Below are positions 12,601 through 23,447 of a DNA stretch of 64,000 nt, piece by piece. A program made the translations under genes and the position numbers. Source of the stretch: Liolophura sinensis (taxonomy: Eukaryota > Mollusca > Polyplacophora > Chitonida > Chitonidae). The DNA is taken from assembly GCF_032854445.1 (NCBI RefSeq), contig NC_088295.1:59811249-59875248 (forward strand), in the 5' to 3' direction. The notes under the pieces are model-generated. The model saw nothing but the letters and a program-made list of their open reading frames with translations. It was not told the DNA's origin and did not search any database. The number at the start of each line of letters is the position of its first letter. The stretch's first letter is position 1.

Positions 12601-15600
12601 TAGGTAGCTTGTGATTTTTGAGTGATGTGTACCTCACAGCTAACTGGTACTTAACCCACATGTTCCCTGGAGTATAGGTAGCTTGTGATTTTTAAGTGAT
12701 GTGTACCTCACAGCTAACTGGTACTTAACCCACATGTTCCCTGGAGTATAGGTAGCTTGTGATTTTTAAGTGATGTGTACCTCACAGCTAACTGGTACTT
12801 AACCCACTTGTCCCCAGGAGTGTAGGTAGCTTGTGATTTTTAAGTGATGTGTACCTCACAGCTAACTGGTGCTTAACCCACTTGTCCCCTGGAGTATAGG
12901 TAGCTTGTGATTTTTAAGTGATGTGTACCTCAAAGCTAAGTGGTACTTAACCCACATGTTCCCTAGAGTATAGGTAGCTTATGCTCTGAATCTGACAGCA
13001 CGAGCAAGCTGAGTGTCAAACAGCTTGTTCAGTGTAACGCAAAACACAAATAAAACAAATCAAAAAAGAAATCAATCAGCTCGTCATTTCCTTGACACAC
13101 AAGGAAATATACAGAGAGTGAACTCACATCATTATGTCCGAATCTGCAGGAATCACCATCCCTTTCTGTTGTAGTTTTCTCTCCAAGATTCTTAGATTGT
13201 CAAACTTGGCTACAGCATCCTGACAAAGGCAACACACGATTGACCAGTAAAATTATAAATCAAACAGATGTGACCAACCTGTGTTAGAAAAACATGGAAA
13301 CAGGCATTCTGGCACTGGGGTATTCTTAGTGTGTAGGAAATCTCAAATATATAAGGCATATCAAAACAAAGAACAGCTAATTTAAACTGGTATTGAGAAG
13401 ATAAAGGTACAGTGTGACTGGCTATAAATGTGACACCTGCAACAAATAGCTGACTCCAGCTTTGACACAGGTTTGCTATTTATAAGTCAGATTTTGGATT
13501 TGTTAATTATTAAACTCAAACTATGAAGTTGAAAACAGAACATGTTTGTTTAACTGAACTAAACCCTTATACCGTATCTTTTCAAGTATGATTTCACACT
13601 CACATGCATAATTTGATAGTAACTTGGCTTCCCAGTATAAAACAGGAAATGGAAAGGTCTGCCGTTCTTGTCAAACTGGACAGCTGTCAACAGAAATATG
13701 GGGAGTTATTAAGATGCTAGACAACAACAACATAACTGTACCTTGACTGATTAATAATAATCATCACTACAACGACACTTAAACAAATAACGCTGGATCG
13801 AACTAAATAACATCCAACTAAATATACTCTGATAGATCGTATTCCAATTTAAATTAACATGCCCACAATAAATCAACAAATGCATTATACTAAAATACAT
13901 TTTGGTCACCAATGTGCACTGTGACCAACTCTGAAGGAAACAACCTTATATTTATTTATTTATTTATTTGATTGGTGTTTTATGCCTTACTAAAGAATAT
14001 TTCACTTATACGACGTGGGCAAGCATTATGGGGGAAGGAAACCGGACAGAGCCCAGGGGGAACCCACCACCAAGCGCAGGTTGCTGGCAGACCTTCCCAT
14101 GTACGACCAGAGAGGAAGTCAGCATGAGAAACAAACTAAAAGTACACAGGTGAACTCAGGAACCCAGATGGAGATTATCACTAGAAGTACTGATGACAAA
14201 TTTGTCAATATTACTCACAAAATTTAAAATCAGATAGACAAACACTCGTACCCACCTTTCTGTGGTGGAAATATTTCTGAAGGGTGCTGAAAAAATGAAA
14301 ACATAACAAATATTTTAATGAAGAGAGAATGCATATTTTTTAGATTTACCAAATACATAAGCTCTGACACATCTTCCACCCAGTCTGCTGTCTGTTCAAA
14401 AGACTCATCTCACAATAACGTTAAGAGATTTCAGAATGACAAATAATTAAAACTGATGAACAGAACGCATATAAAAGAGGTAAATATAAAGATTCATTGA
14501 TTTTTTGGATAATAAATTTAAGGCCATACTTTAAATTATCAGGTATGTGATGGTGTTTGCATGACTGGGCAGAGGTAACTGAAGCGCTTAGGGATGACCA
14601 GCAACCTTCACCAGATACCAGACAATGAGCCGGACTTAAATCTACAAATAAGCAAGAGCTTAATGCTAGCCTGTTACTTCACTGGACTGAACAGCTGAGG
14701 AAATATAGTCTAAAAGAGAAATGTGGTTTCCTTTTGATTATCAGTTCTCTGATCAAATACAGCTTATTTTATTCATATATTTTTGAGTCTGAAAATGAAA
14801 TAAAAACTTACGCAAAATGTCTGAAATAAATTTAATGAACTGTTTCACAGTGAGTAGTCACAGAACAGAATACTGGAGGAAATCACCTACCTTCAATTTC
14901 GGTCTTGCTTTCTTGTCAAATAATCCTGATGGAAGTAAGTACTCTATAGATTTCTAGAAGACAAAATGACAAAAACGTCTTACACATCTTTATATGCCAT
15001 AAAGAACAACGACCATGTGATAATTCGGTATTCAAAAGGCTCTTTGCTTCGCCTGAAGCTTAGTATGTCAAAATTCACTTTCAGCGGCATATCCAGGCTT
15101 TAAAATGATACTTTTGATGCTAACACTGAAGTTTTCTCATAAGAAAATAATTAAATTTCACAAAAAAAAAAATGTGGAAGAAGTGGATGAATCAATCAGA
15201 ATCAAGCAAAATTTGTCTCTAGGAAAATGTTAAACTTTAGGTGAAATACAGTACCATATATCACTAGATGGTTCATACAGTTATTTTTTAACCCCATAAC
15301 ATATGGTAATAGGTTAAAAGATAGTCTACAACCAGTCAAATGGGAATTTCCCTTTGGTTTAGTGGTAAAAGGTTACAGTCCCACATGTTATTGGTTCAAA
15401 TTCCAACAGGGTTGACCCCTCAAAACCATGGTTCGCTTGCTACTTAAAACAAATAACTTGTGGTAGAGAAGTTATGATAACAGTGACTTCCCTTTGTCTC
15501 ATGACTGCTGTTTTATGACACAGCAGGGCTACTACCTTATCATACACCTTCTGAATTGCACTTTACAACACAGTTACACTCTTTCGTGGACTGAATAAAT

Positions 15601-17745
15601 GGTCCACGATATCATGTTACAATGTTGTCACAATATTATAATTAGAACACCTGTTTTACAATCCTTCAACTAAACGAATGGTAAGTCATATTTATGTTGT
15701 TACCAGACAGAACACCATGTATACGACACCAGACAGGACAACATGCCTTGACAAAAGGAATGGCACTGTGTCTGGCACCATACAGAAAGCCATGCCTGTG
15801 ATACAAGGCAAGATACCATATCAAGGATAATATGTTTATGACATCAGACAAGACACTATGACTACAGACAGGACAGCATGTCCATGACACCAGACAGGGC
15901 ACCATATCTATGGAATCAGACAGGAAACCATGAATAGGACACTAGATGGGACATAATGTCCAAGACATCAAAGAGAACATCATATTTATGACACCAGACA
16001 GGACACCATGCCCAAGACACTAGACAAGACACAATGTTGATAACACCAGGCAGAATACCCAGACAGAGCAGAGCTTACATCTATATCATCCTGTGAGAAA
16101 GAGTCTGGGTCTTCACCCATGATACGGGCCAGATGTCTCTTCCCTATCTCATATTGCTCCACTTCTCTGGCAATCATGGCATCTGAAATTCAAGAATTTC
16201 TTCATTACATTAGTCATTATTCCATACTTCATTACATTTATTTATTTATATACTTTATTTGATTGTTATTTTATACTGTTTTGGGACAAACCAGTACAGA
16301 GCTCAGAGGAACCCACCACCATCTGCATTTAAGAAATAATATTCACGAAATTGTTGCCTATATGACTGATGTGGAAAAGTATAGCGCATCTAAAGTGGTA
16401 TTCTTATAAAAATTATAAAAGAATGCGCAGTTTTAAAAATCAATATTTGCTATTTTAAATGGATGTGACTTATTCCTTTCAACCCACCCCCCTGTGGCCT
16501 CAGGTATGGGTGTTCAGTTACATTAACTGCTTAAATTGGTAACAATTCTTGGTCTTCATGAAAGGATTACTGTTATATCTACATCTATTGCTGTGTAATG
16601 GACAGCATAAATGCATCTACATTCTTTTCCTGTCTCATCTTATTTGCCCCTTTCAGTTTTTTCACAATATTTAGTTAATCTCAAACTTTGGCTGAATTTG
16701 AAAACACTTGAATGAGTACCCACCATGAGCTTTTCCCCTCTCCAGGTATGCCCTCATGGCCCTGCTGATTTTTTCTGCTTTAGGGATGGGCTTAGCCTCA
16801 GGGGAAATGAGGGAAGGGGCAACCGGATTTGTTTCTGTATCATTCAATGTGGCACACGTGTGGAAGAATACCTGAGGAATACAAGATAAAAAATACAAAT
16901 GAAAAATTTTAAAGAAAAGACTACAATAGACTAAATTAAAATGTATATATATATGAAGTAAGTAAAATCATGAAGTCAGAATAATATCAAAAGTGCCACC
17001 ATGTTAGCAGTAATAGCGAATCGTTTGCGAGTTATTTTTATGACCCGAGGACGCAGCTATTTCTGCTAACATCACCCAAACCTTGTTTTTCTTTTTAAAC
17101 ACATGTATGTGAGGTATGTGTGAAGTGACATTTTGTACATATCATATGGCCTCCTAAAAATTCCTGATTCTAAAGTTGATTTGTGGAGTTGCCTGCACGT
17201 AAATCTGAAAAAAAAATGATTGTGGCCCTTTACATTTGTTTCCACCCCTCTTTCAAAAAAGCTAAGGTTATATCATTTGTTGTCTTTTATTTTAGACTGC
17301 AGGGCCTGATTTAGTCAATTTTGAACCTCATTATCCATATAAAGAGTTGGGGTCGTCACCAAGAAAGAAAATAATGAAATATAACCAGGAAAATCAGGCC
17401 GTTTTAAATCAAAGGAACAATGAAGTAAATTACTGAAGAATATTGTCAGCAAATGTTGTCTGTGCGCCACCCAAGATACTGTACGCTGTGCATGCTCAAT
17501 GTACACTACTCTATACTTTACATCATACAGTGTCCAGTTTCCGCGCGGTGACAGCCGATATCAAACCAGACATATGCAACACCAGCAGTGGCTGAATGAT
17601 ATGACAAGTATCGGTGCAACCATTAATAGTTGACCTTTTGAAACCGAATCTGCGCGCTTACATTTCTGGACAAGGTACGTCGTGCTAGCAGACGAGATAA
17701 ACATCGATGATGCACCAGTAATCGCACCGGCATGGACGTCGCCAT
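5066..17745 (-). CDS. MRPS9: Mitochondrial small ribosomal subunit protein uS9m (MRPS9)
   Basis: Structural protein of the mitochondrial 28S ribosomal subunit. I assembled 14 exons (minus strand, 5' to 3'): 17662-17745, 16724-16871, 16079-16182, 14891-14953, 14256-14286, 13604-13683, 13128-13219, 11528-11603, 10392-10517, 10007-10049, 9384-9492, 6995-7164, 6213-6291, 5066-5078. All junctions are GT-AG with consistent phase; the total is 405 residues (human is 396, from memory). The N-terminus ([18 protein letters not shown]) is Arg-rich without acids, as in a mitochondrial presequence. Family hallmarks are [50 protein letters not shown], and the uS9 core [25 protein letters not shown] and [20 protein letters not shown]. 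The last exon carries only 13 coding bases and completes the basic WKKR tail of uS9. The start is the first ATG of exon 1. Confidence 0.95.
6568..6653. repeat. (TA)n microsatellite
   Basis: A run of about 85 bp of TA dinucleotides with a few GATA/CATA interruptions, in MRPS9 intron 12. A shorter CAGA run lies at 6178-6199, just downstream of the exon 13 donor in transcript orientation. Confidence 0.9.
7453..7621 (+). mobile_element. SINE, 5'-truncated
   Basis: Body and tail of the SINE family (cctgcgaatggtcatgggtt, then cataatactggctgcc and an AAATAAATA tail) without the tRNA head. It lies in MRPS9 intron 11, antisense to the gene. Confidence 0.85.
7840..7952 (-). mobile_element. SINE fragment
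   Basis: Tail and part of the body in minus orientation, diverged after gattggtgttttaca. It directly abuts the 57-bp satellite and forms an inverted pair with the copy at 7453-7621. Confidence 0.75.
7957..9148. repeat. 57-bp minisatellite with internal inverted repeat, about 21 copies
   Basis: Tandem array in MRPS9 intron 11. The unit begins TTAGCTCTTGAGCCATGAGA and ends in ATCCAGC-TTCG-GCTGGAT, a perfect 7-bp stem around a 4-base loop. Loops vary (TTCG, TTTG, TTCT, TCCT, TTCA) while the arms are mostly kept. Because 57 is a multiple of three, frames stay open on both strands (minus 8013-8504 and 8528-8845, plus 8364-8594) and encode a 19-residue repeat; these are not genes. Confidence 0.95.
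11649..11765 (-). mobile_element. SINE head fragment, degenerate
   Basis: Matches the tRNA-like half of the family in minus orientation (ccagacctttccacatatga, then ttgagttcacggtaatcgca and ggtgagacactc). The body and tail are missing. It lies in MRPS9 intron 8 (acceptor side of exon 8). Confidence 0.6.
11815..12135. repeat. About 161-bp direct duplication (2 copies)
   Basis: Two diverged tandem copies share aaaattatgt, agagcaggga, caacatacactgg/caacatacagtgg and catggtaaatgc in the same order. They lie in MRPS9 intron 7. Confidence 0.75.
12357..12979. repeat. 74-bp minisatellite, about 8 copies
   Basis: The unit includes acctcacagctaactggtac, then a ttccctggagtataggtagc block and gtgatttttaagtgatgtgt. 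The spacing of the ttccctgg block is 74 bp in the regular part. It lies in MRPS9 intron 7, directly beyond the 161-bp duplication. Confidence 0.93.
13949..14130 (-). mobile_element. SINE, truncated
   Basis: Tail and body in minus orientation (gattggtgttttatgcctta to gaggaagtcagcatgag); the tRNA head is missing. It lies in MRPS9 intron 5, sense to the gene. Confidence 0.85.
15347..15420 (+). other. tRNA-like sequence (pseudo-tRNA or head of another SINE)
   Basis: A box-A-like tggtttagtggtaaaagg is followed 30 bases later by a box-B-like ggttcaaattcc. A CCCT/AGGG acceptor pairing and a TTGG/CCAA T-stem are visible. The anticodon arm does not fold cleanly, so a functional tRNA is unlikely. Confidence 0.35.
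15690..16060. repeat. Degenerate ~20-bp repeat region
   Basis: Irregularly spaced copies of a gacaccagacaggacacca-like word over about 370 bp in MRPS9 intron 3, running up to the exon 3 donor at 16073-16078. It is too diverged to give an exact copy number. Confidence 0.65.
16237..16330 (-). mobile_element. SINE fragment, old
   Basis: A degenerate tail (tttatttgattgttatttta) is followed by a partial body match (cagagctcagaggaacccac). It lies in MRPS9 intron 2, just upstream of exon 3. Confidence 0.55.
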
Positions 17746-19219
17746 GTTGCTAATCTCCACCATCCGAATGAATGCAAACCCGCATCAGAGGGATCGGTAT
17801 ATAGACAACGTCACGTTATTCCTCGGCCTCGGCGAGACAACTCGTGAACTCTACGGCACAAAGTGAAAGGAAGCGGGGGAACTTGATCAACTTACTGACA
17901 TGCTTTTTCTCTTCAGAGGATTTACTGTGAAGTTCTCTTCTTGCTGAATAGAACTTAAATTACAAAAGTATGTGGCGATAATAACTTTTGAGCGACCTGT
18001 TACCACCTCTACCTTTTACTGTTTTAGCATTTCCTGCGCAGACATGTTTTCCAAGCACATCCTCGAGTAGTTTTATTGTTTTTTTTACATGTAACTCCTC
18101 TTTCATTTTCTCATAAATTCGCCTGATTTTCATTCTGTTCAGCAGTCAGTATCATGATATGTGGCTTCTTACTATGGATGTGTTGGTAAAACATTGAAAT
18201 GTAGATATTATTATCACTTTCGCTGGACTTAACGGGGGTTTTGTCATTTCCTTCTTCTAAAAGCTTCTTTGTTCACAACATGTCATCATTCGGGAATTTT
18301 AAACTTGAGGATGGTGTCACGTCGTAAAGTTACGTCAGTTCATTGAAAGAGCAGCGGCTGTGGTAAAAACTAGTGTTATATTTACGCGTAACTTTCTACG
18401 TCACTACTTGCCTCAATTCATTCTTGCCTCGCTGAATGAGGTTGGCCAAATATGGAGGAGACCGCTTGTAGATGTAGTTCACGTGACAGAGGCATGTGAC
18501 ACACGCACAGGCGCCTTCATCTGTCTTAAAGGCGTCTAAAAACCACGTTCTAGCACATCAACTCGAGTTTTGTAGTGGCATAAGCAACCGACATGCTGTC
18601 TAATCCAGAGCATTTCACAAGTTAAGTAAATCCTTTCGGAAAAAAGTCTAAATCGTGAAGAAATGTTGTATAAATGACAAAGACACGTGACAGAAACTAG
18701 AATAATAAATGTCCTATTAATGCTGTTTTTCTTTGTATGCAGCTTGAACATTCCCCCCATTCACTATTAACCAATGAAACAGCAGTAAAAGCAGTGATAT
18801 CTTACATTTTTAGCAGTGAAAAGCTATTTTTGTTAAAATCTGTTCTGAAAACTTCATTTCGTGAATAAAAAGGTCTTAAATTTTTCTCTTGCAATGGATA
18901 TAATATTGTATTATATGTATTTAAATCTTTAAGCAAAAATGATGTCTCAAGTTTTACAAATACATTAACAATTTATACTTGCCCTAGACTTTAGGATTTA
19001 CTTAACTTAGCCTCAGAAAAAATGTTGATCCTCTGTTGTGAACTACACTGAACAAACTGCTTGTGACACAGCTGTATCTGCTGTAGTGTGTTATGGATTT
19101 GAAAATCTTCCAAACAGTTCTCTTATATTGGCCTTCTTGGTAATTGTTCAGCTCTTTAAATGCATCATTAATTGCTTGATCATCATATACCAGGATTCAT
19201 TGCTTCACACAGCCCATGT
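17746..19219. other. Intergenic: MRPS9 promoter side
   Basis: The bases just upstream of the MRPS9 start (17746-17900) are richer in CpG than the surroundings and probably hold the promoter. A CACGTG E-box lies at about 18480. I see no gene; the frames at 18536-18760 (minus) and 19038-19241 (plus) are not recognisable. Confidence 0.45.
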
Positions 19220-19230
19220 TCAATTTGCTA

Positions 19231-19464
19231 CCGCAGTGTGATGACCCAGGAGTCTCTCACCAATGCAGTTGCTGTGAGTTCAAGTCCAGGTGATGCTGGC
19301 TTCCTCTCCTGCCGTATGTGGGAAGGTCTGTCAGCAACCTGCAAATGGTCATGCGTTTGCCCAGGCTCTGCCTGGTTCCCTCCCACCATAATGCTGGCAG
19401 TTGTCGTATAAGTGAAATATTCTTGAGTACGGCGTAAAACACCAATCAAATAAATAAAAATAAA
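19231..19464 (+). mobile_element. SINE, 5'-truncated, with perfect 11-bp target-site duplication
   Basis: Starts inside the tRNA-like head (ccgcagtgtgatgacccagg) and ends in an AAATAAATAAAAATAAA tail. The direct repeat tcaatttgcta flanks it at 19220-19230 and 19465-19475. This fixes the insertion boundaries and shows the truncation arose during integration. Confidence 0.92.
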
Positions 19465-19529
19465 TCAATTTGCTATATTTCACCATGTTTCCTATTTATT
19501 AACATGAAGTTTTTTCAGATTTTCAATAT

Positions 19530-20689
19530 GCCTCGAAAAGTTCGAGCCAAGATTGGGTGGATAAGAAAACATTCGCGTAAACCTACAGTGTATCACATGC
19601 ATGAAGACCATTCATATAGTGTGAAACAACAAAATGTGGATGCTGACACCGACATACCCTCATCCAGATAGTGTCTGGCTGATTTTTTTTTTTCAACAAT
19701 GACAGAATGTAAAGTGACATTGCAATTCAGATGGATTCTTTGCAGATGAGTTCTATATGATTTTGGACAAGGCATATCAGTATAATGCCAGCATTGTTTT
19801 GGATGAGTTTGTGAACTAACATTGTGAACTACCAAAACTTGTACACAGCTTGTTCCACCTTGGAAACTGGCTCTGGATTTTTATTGACACAGAATGATTA
19901 CATTCAGTTTGTTTTGCTGTATGGTGGAAATAATCCTGCTGTGAAGATATGAGTCACCATCCAAGCAGATTTAGAGAATGTCATTATGGTTCATTGCAAA
20001 CGACTTTCTGTGGATCATGCTCTTCTCCAACCTTTTCTTCATGAAATACGCACAGTGTCACAGATGGAAACTCTGCTTCATGAACTTTCAAAATATGTAG
20101 TTTGCTGTGGCAATTCAGATGAGCACTTTGCAAAGTTGTTTGACTATGAAAAATCCTTAGCTTATGTAGAGACTAACTGTGGAGCAGTGTACTCTAAAAC
20201 GATAAGAGCAGCTCAGTGTATGCTGTTAACTGATGGACTGAGAACCTCTGCTTGCATGAGGTATAGGGGGACTTTGCGAAAACAAATGCGTCGAAACTGC
20301 GCCGCTGCTATGACACCAAGCATGGATTTCATCCACAGTACAAAAAGCCATGCCAGAATGACTAGATCTGAATTGATTGAAAAGCTAGACCAATCCAAGC
20401 AACAAACAAAACAACTGGAGCATGAAGAGGCAAAACTGACAAAAAGGCTGCAACAAGAGGGAAAGTGCCTTGTCTGGGAAGGATAATACTGATGTGGCGG
20501 CTATGCTTATACACTTTTTCTCAAAAATTATAAAACTATGGCAAAGTGAAAATAGTTTCCAGGGTCTGTATGACATACTTACATGTATACTGTTTTCCAT
20601 AAACCTTCATTTGAAGATGCTTGGGGAATGCCACTGTTACGAGTCAGCAACTGTGAGCACAGATAACCATGACACCTGTCTAAATTAAT
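19530..20689 (+). pseudogene. Degenerate ORF of an unknown, transposon-like family
   Basis: A first segment (ATG at 19530, MPRKVRAKIGWIRKHSRK...) ends at a stop near 19673. A second frame runs from about 19860 through an in-frame TGA near 19950 into an open stretch ending at 20486. This holds a Cys-containing segment (VVCCGNSDEHFAKL), then QCMLLTDGLRTSACMRYRGT followed by LRKQMRR, then a Lys/Glu/Gln-rich coiled-coil-like end. A frame shifted near 20470 continues to 20688. The C-rich YRxxLR pattern reminds me of multicopy uncharacterised proteins in cnidarians and lophotrochozoans; that is memory, not a search. Stops and frameshifts make it a decayed copy, not a working gene. Confidence 0.5.
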
Positions 20690-20783
20690 GACAATACTTT
20701 AATGATTCAAAATCTCTACAACAAATATAACACCTAACCATTTCCACAATTAAACAATGCTGTGGTGACCAAAACAATATAAA

Positions 20784-21330
20784 TAGAAAGTATTTAGCTG
20801 AATAGCTAAAGTCGTGGTTTAAGAAAGTCCTTTATGTGCGTTTCCAGAGTAATCCTGAACAACAAGTCCTGGTACCAGATCCTGTATCCTTACTAGAAAG
20901 TATTTAGCTGAATAGTTAAAGTCGTGGTTTAAGAAAGTCCTTTATGTGCGTTTCCAGAGTAATCCTGAACAACAAGTCCTGGTACCAGATCCTGTATCCT
21001 TACTAGAAAGTATTTAGCTGAATAGCTAAAGTCGTGGTTTAAGAAAGTCCTTTATGTGCGTTTCCAGAGTAATCCTGAACAACAAGTCCTGGTACCAGAT
21101 CCTGTATCCTTACTAGAAAGTATTTAGCTGAATAGCTAAAGTCGTGGTTTAAGAAAGTCCTTTATGTGCGTTTCCAGAGTAATCCTGAACAACAAGTCCT
21201 GGTACCAGATTCTGTATCCTTACTAGAAAGTATTTAGCTGAATAGCTAAAGTCGTGGTTTAAGAAAGTCCTTTATGTGCGTTTCCAGAGTAATCCTGAAC
21301 AACAAGTCCTGGTACCAGATCCTGTATCCT
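20784..21330. repeat. 110-bp tandem repeat, 5 nearly identical copies
   Basis: The junction word tactagaaag recurs at 20891, 21001, 21111 and 21221, exactly 110 bp apart. Only about two single-base differences are visible between units, so the expansion is young. It lies in the MRPS9-QRSL1 spacer. Confidence 0.97.
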
Positions 21331-21763
21331 TGCGCGATCGACTAGTCCAAATTAAAAGTCCTCCAGATAATGGATCAGATAGCCCAGACATTCAGTTATG
21401 TGAATCCTGGTACATAAATCCACAGATCTCAAGGTCAACAGCCTTTAGCGTAAAGTCCACGTAATCAACGATAAATCCAATGTGGTGTCCGGCACACACA
21501 AGTTCACTGTATTCCAATGCGAATATTGCAGACTATGTCAGTACTAGTGGTAAACCAAGTGATGGCCTGCTCCTCTTGATGGTCTGCTCCTCTTGATGGT
21601 CACTGTCTTAACTCTTCCAGGTGGCCCTGTCTAACTCTACCCACTGGCAAAATGCTGAGTCACAGCTAGGTAAAGCCTACGATTAACCAATGATCTTTCG
21701 GTTCACCCACCTGTCTTTGTAGACCAGTGAATGATTACTTCCGTTGGATCAACTGTACAAACA

Positions 21764-21973
21764 CTTGGTCAACCCGTGGTGTAAGGCTGCATGAAGCCTT
21801 CTGTTATGCAGACTGGTTTATAGACACGTGCAGCTAGCCCTTGGTTGACATGTGGTGTAAGGCTGCATGAAGCCTCTGTTATGCAGGCTGGTTTATAGAC
21901 ACATGCAGACAGCCCGTGGGCGACCGGTAGTGTAAGGCTGCATGAAGCCTTCTGTTGTGCAGACTGGTTTATG
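21764..21973. repeat. About 75-bp tandem repeat, 3 copies
   Basis: The word gtaaggctgcatgaagcct recurs at 21781, 21856 and 21932, followed each time by a cag(a/g)ctggtttat word. Divergence is moderate. Confidence 0.9.
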
Positions 21974-22194
21974 GACGACTACATATAATAATTATTCCCT
22001 CAACTGTCACACCACAAGGTTTTTGGTCATCATCACAACACCAGGCCTGCGTAGATCCAAAAATCACAGAAGGCTGTTTTTTTTTTTTTTTTTTTTTTAT
22101 TAGACGAATAGAAACAGGACGCAGGGTAATAGTGCAACGACTTGTTGACCCGTATTAGAATAATGGCTCGAGAGGGGCCGCTTACTTGCCTTCA

Positions 22195-22353
22195 GTAAGT
22201 TGTCTAGGTGAAGCAGCACTAGATAAAGAGTGGTGGAAATCCGTCCTGCAACATGGAGGCACATTACATGCACTCGGAGAATTCCTTCGTTGTCATATGA
22301 CTGAAAAAATTGTTAAGTATGACGTTAAACCCCACTCACTCACTCCACCAGCT
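22195..22353 (+). mobile_element. Second SINE-like family, ending in (ACTC)n
   Basis: Reads aaatccgtcctgcaacatgg, then gttgtcatatgactgaaaaa, attgttaagtatgacgttaa, accccactcactcactc. I know this 3' end as a common dispersed repeat in molluscan sequence. Its tail can be aligned with that of the main SINE family here (tgaaatattcttgagtacgg). Confidence 0.65.
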
Positions 22354-22989
22354 GAACAGTTCATTTTGACCAAGAGATAAGTATTCTAGCTGTACTAGTT
22401 ATGTTTCAAGTTCAGAAAAATATGTTTTCATATAAACTAGTATCGCTGGAAATGTGTTCTTGTATTACCCAAATCTATGACGATTCCCGACTGAAGAAAG
22501 ACGGCATTGGCCAACAGGATTCTGGACTGATCACAGCAGCTGTTTTAAATTTATACCGGTTCATTGTCATATAGCTGTGGTATACGTTAAGTTATGAGGA
22601 ATATCAAAGGCAACCTCACCCAAAGGTAAGAAAATCTAATACCGAGAAAGGGAGGCCAATCGTCTGAAACGGATTTCAACTCACAGCTAGTCAATACAAG
22701 TATTGCTGTGTCATTTTCAGGGAATCCTGCTTGTGTCCATAGTTCACTCTGTTGATGTGAAAGTCTATGTAGCTTTCACAAGCATGTGCCTCGACGTTCT
22801 GGCTCAACAGACTTGAGATTGACATGAGGTACTGCAAGTTTTACCTCATTTCCTGATAAAGACACCACATGTTTACAGGAAAGAGAGACATGCAAAGAAT
22901 TGCATAATTTACGTGTATTAATATATTGTATATGCTAATATGTCTAGATGTATGCTCCGATCACTGTTTAACAACTGTCAAGGATCAGG

Positions 22990-23110
22990 GTTGTGGTTGG
23001 AGGAAACCAGAGTGCAGCAACCTGCAGCTTTGCCTGGTTGTTTCACACTTTCAAGCTGGCTGCTGTCATACGTGAAATATTCTAGAGTGTTGAATAAAAC
23101 ACCAATGAAA
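22990..23110 (+). mobile_element. SINE fragment, old
   Basis: A diverged body and tail remain (gcagcaacctgcagctttgc, then gctggctgctgtcatacgtg and aataaaacaccaatgaaac). Confidence 0.6.
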
Positions 23111-23447
23111 CAACAATTAAAACAAAAAACTTTTTGACAACTAAACTTTTCTCAACTTCTGCGTCCTATATCTCCATGATGAAAACAAACTGCCGCCGAG
23201 TTTATTCGCTTACATTTTAAGACCACTCCAAATGTACAAAAGAAAAGGAAACTTTAATAAAATACAAACAAGACCAGCTCTTGTTTAAAAGCACACTACG
23301 AAAATTGCCAATGGAAGCATCAATTATGTTCCTTATGACTTCAATTGTATGGTGTCCTAGCAATATGTCCTCATTGCAAAGAAAACTTCATCTCTTAATT
23401 TGCATCTGAAATCTAGAGATTTATGAATTACTAACAGTCCTCTGATG

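Larger units (their letters stand above)
21974..23447. other. Intergenic: QRSL1 3' side
   Basis: Spacer with a T-run at about 22076-22099, the second SINE-like element, and an old SINE fragment at 22990-23110. A minus-strand AATAAA (TTTATT at 23201-23206) lies about 240 bases past the QRSL1 stop and is a good polyadenylation-signal candidate. Confidence 0.5.
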
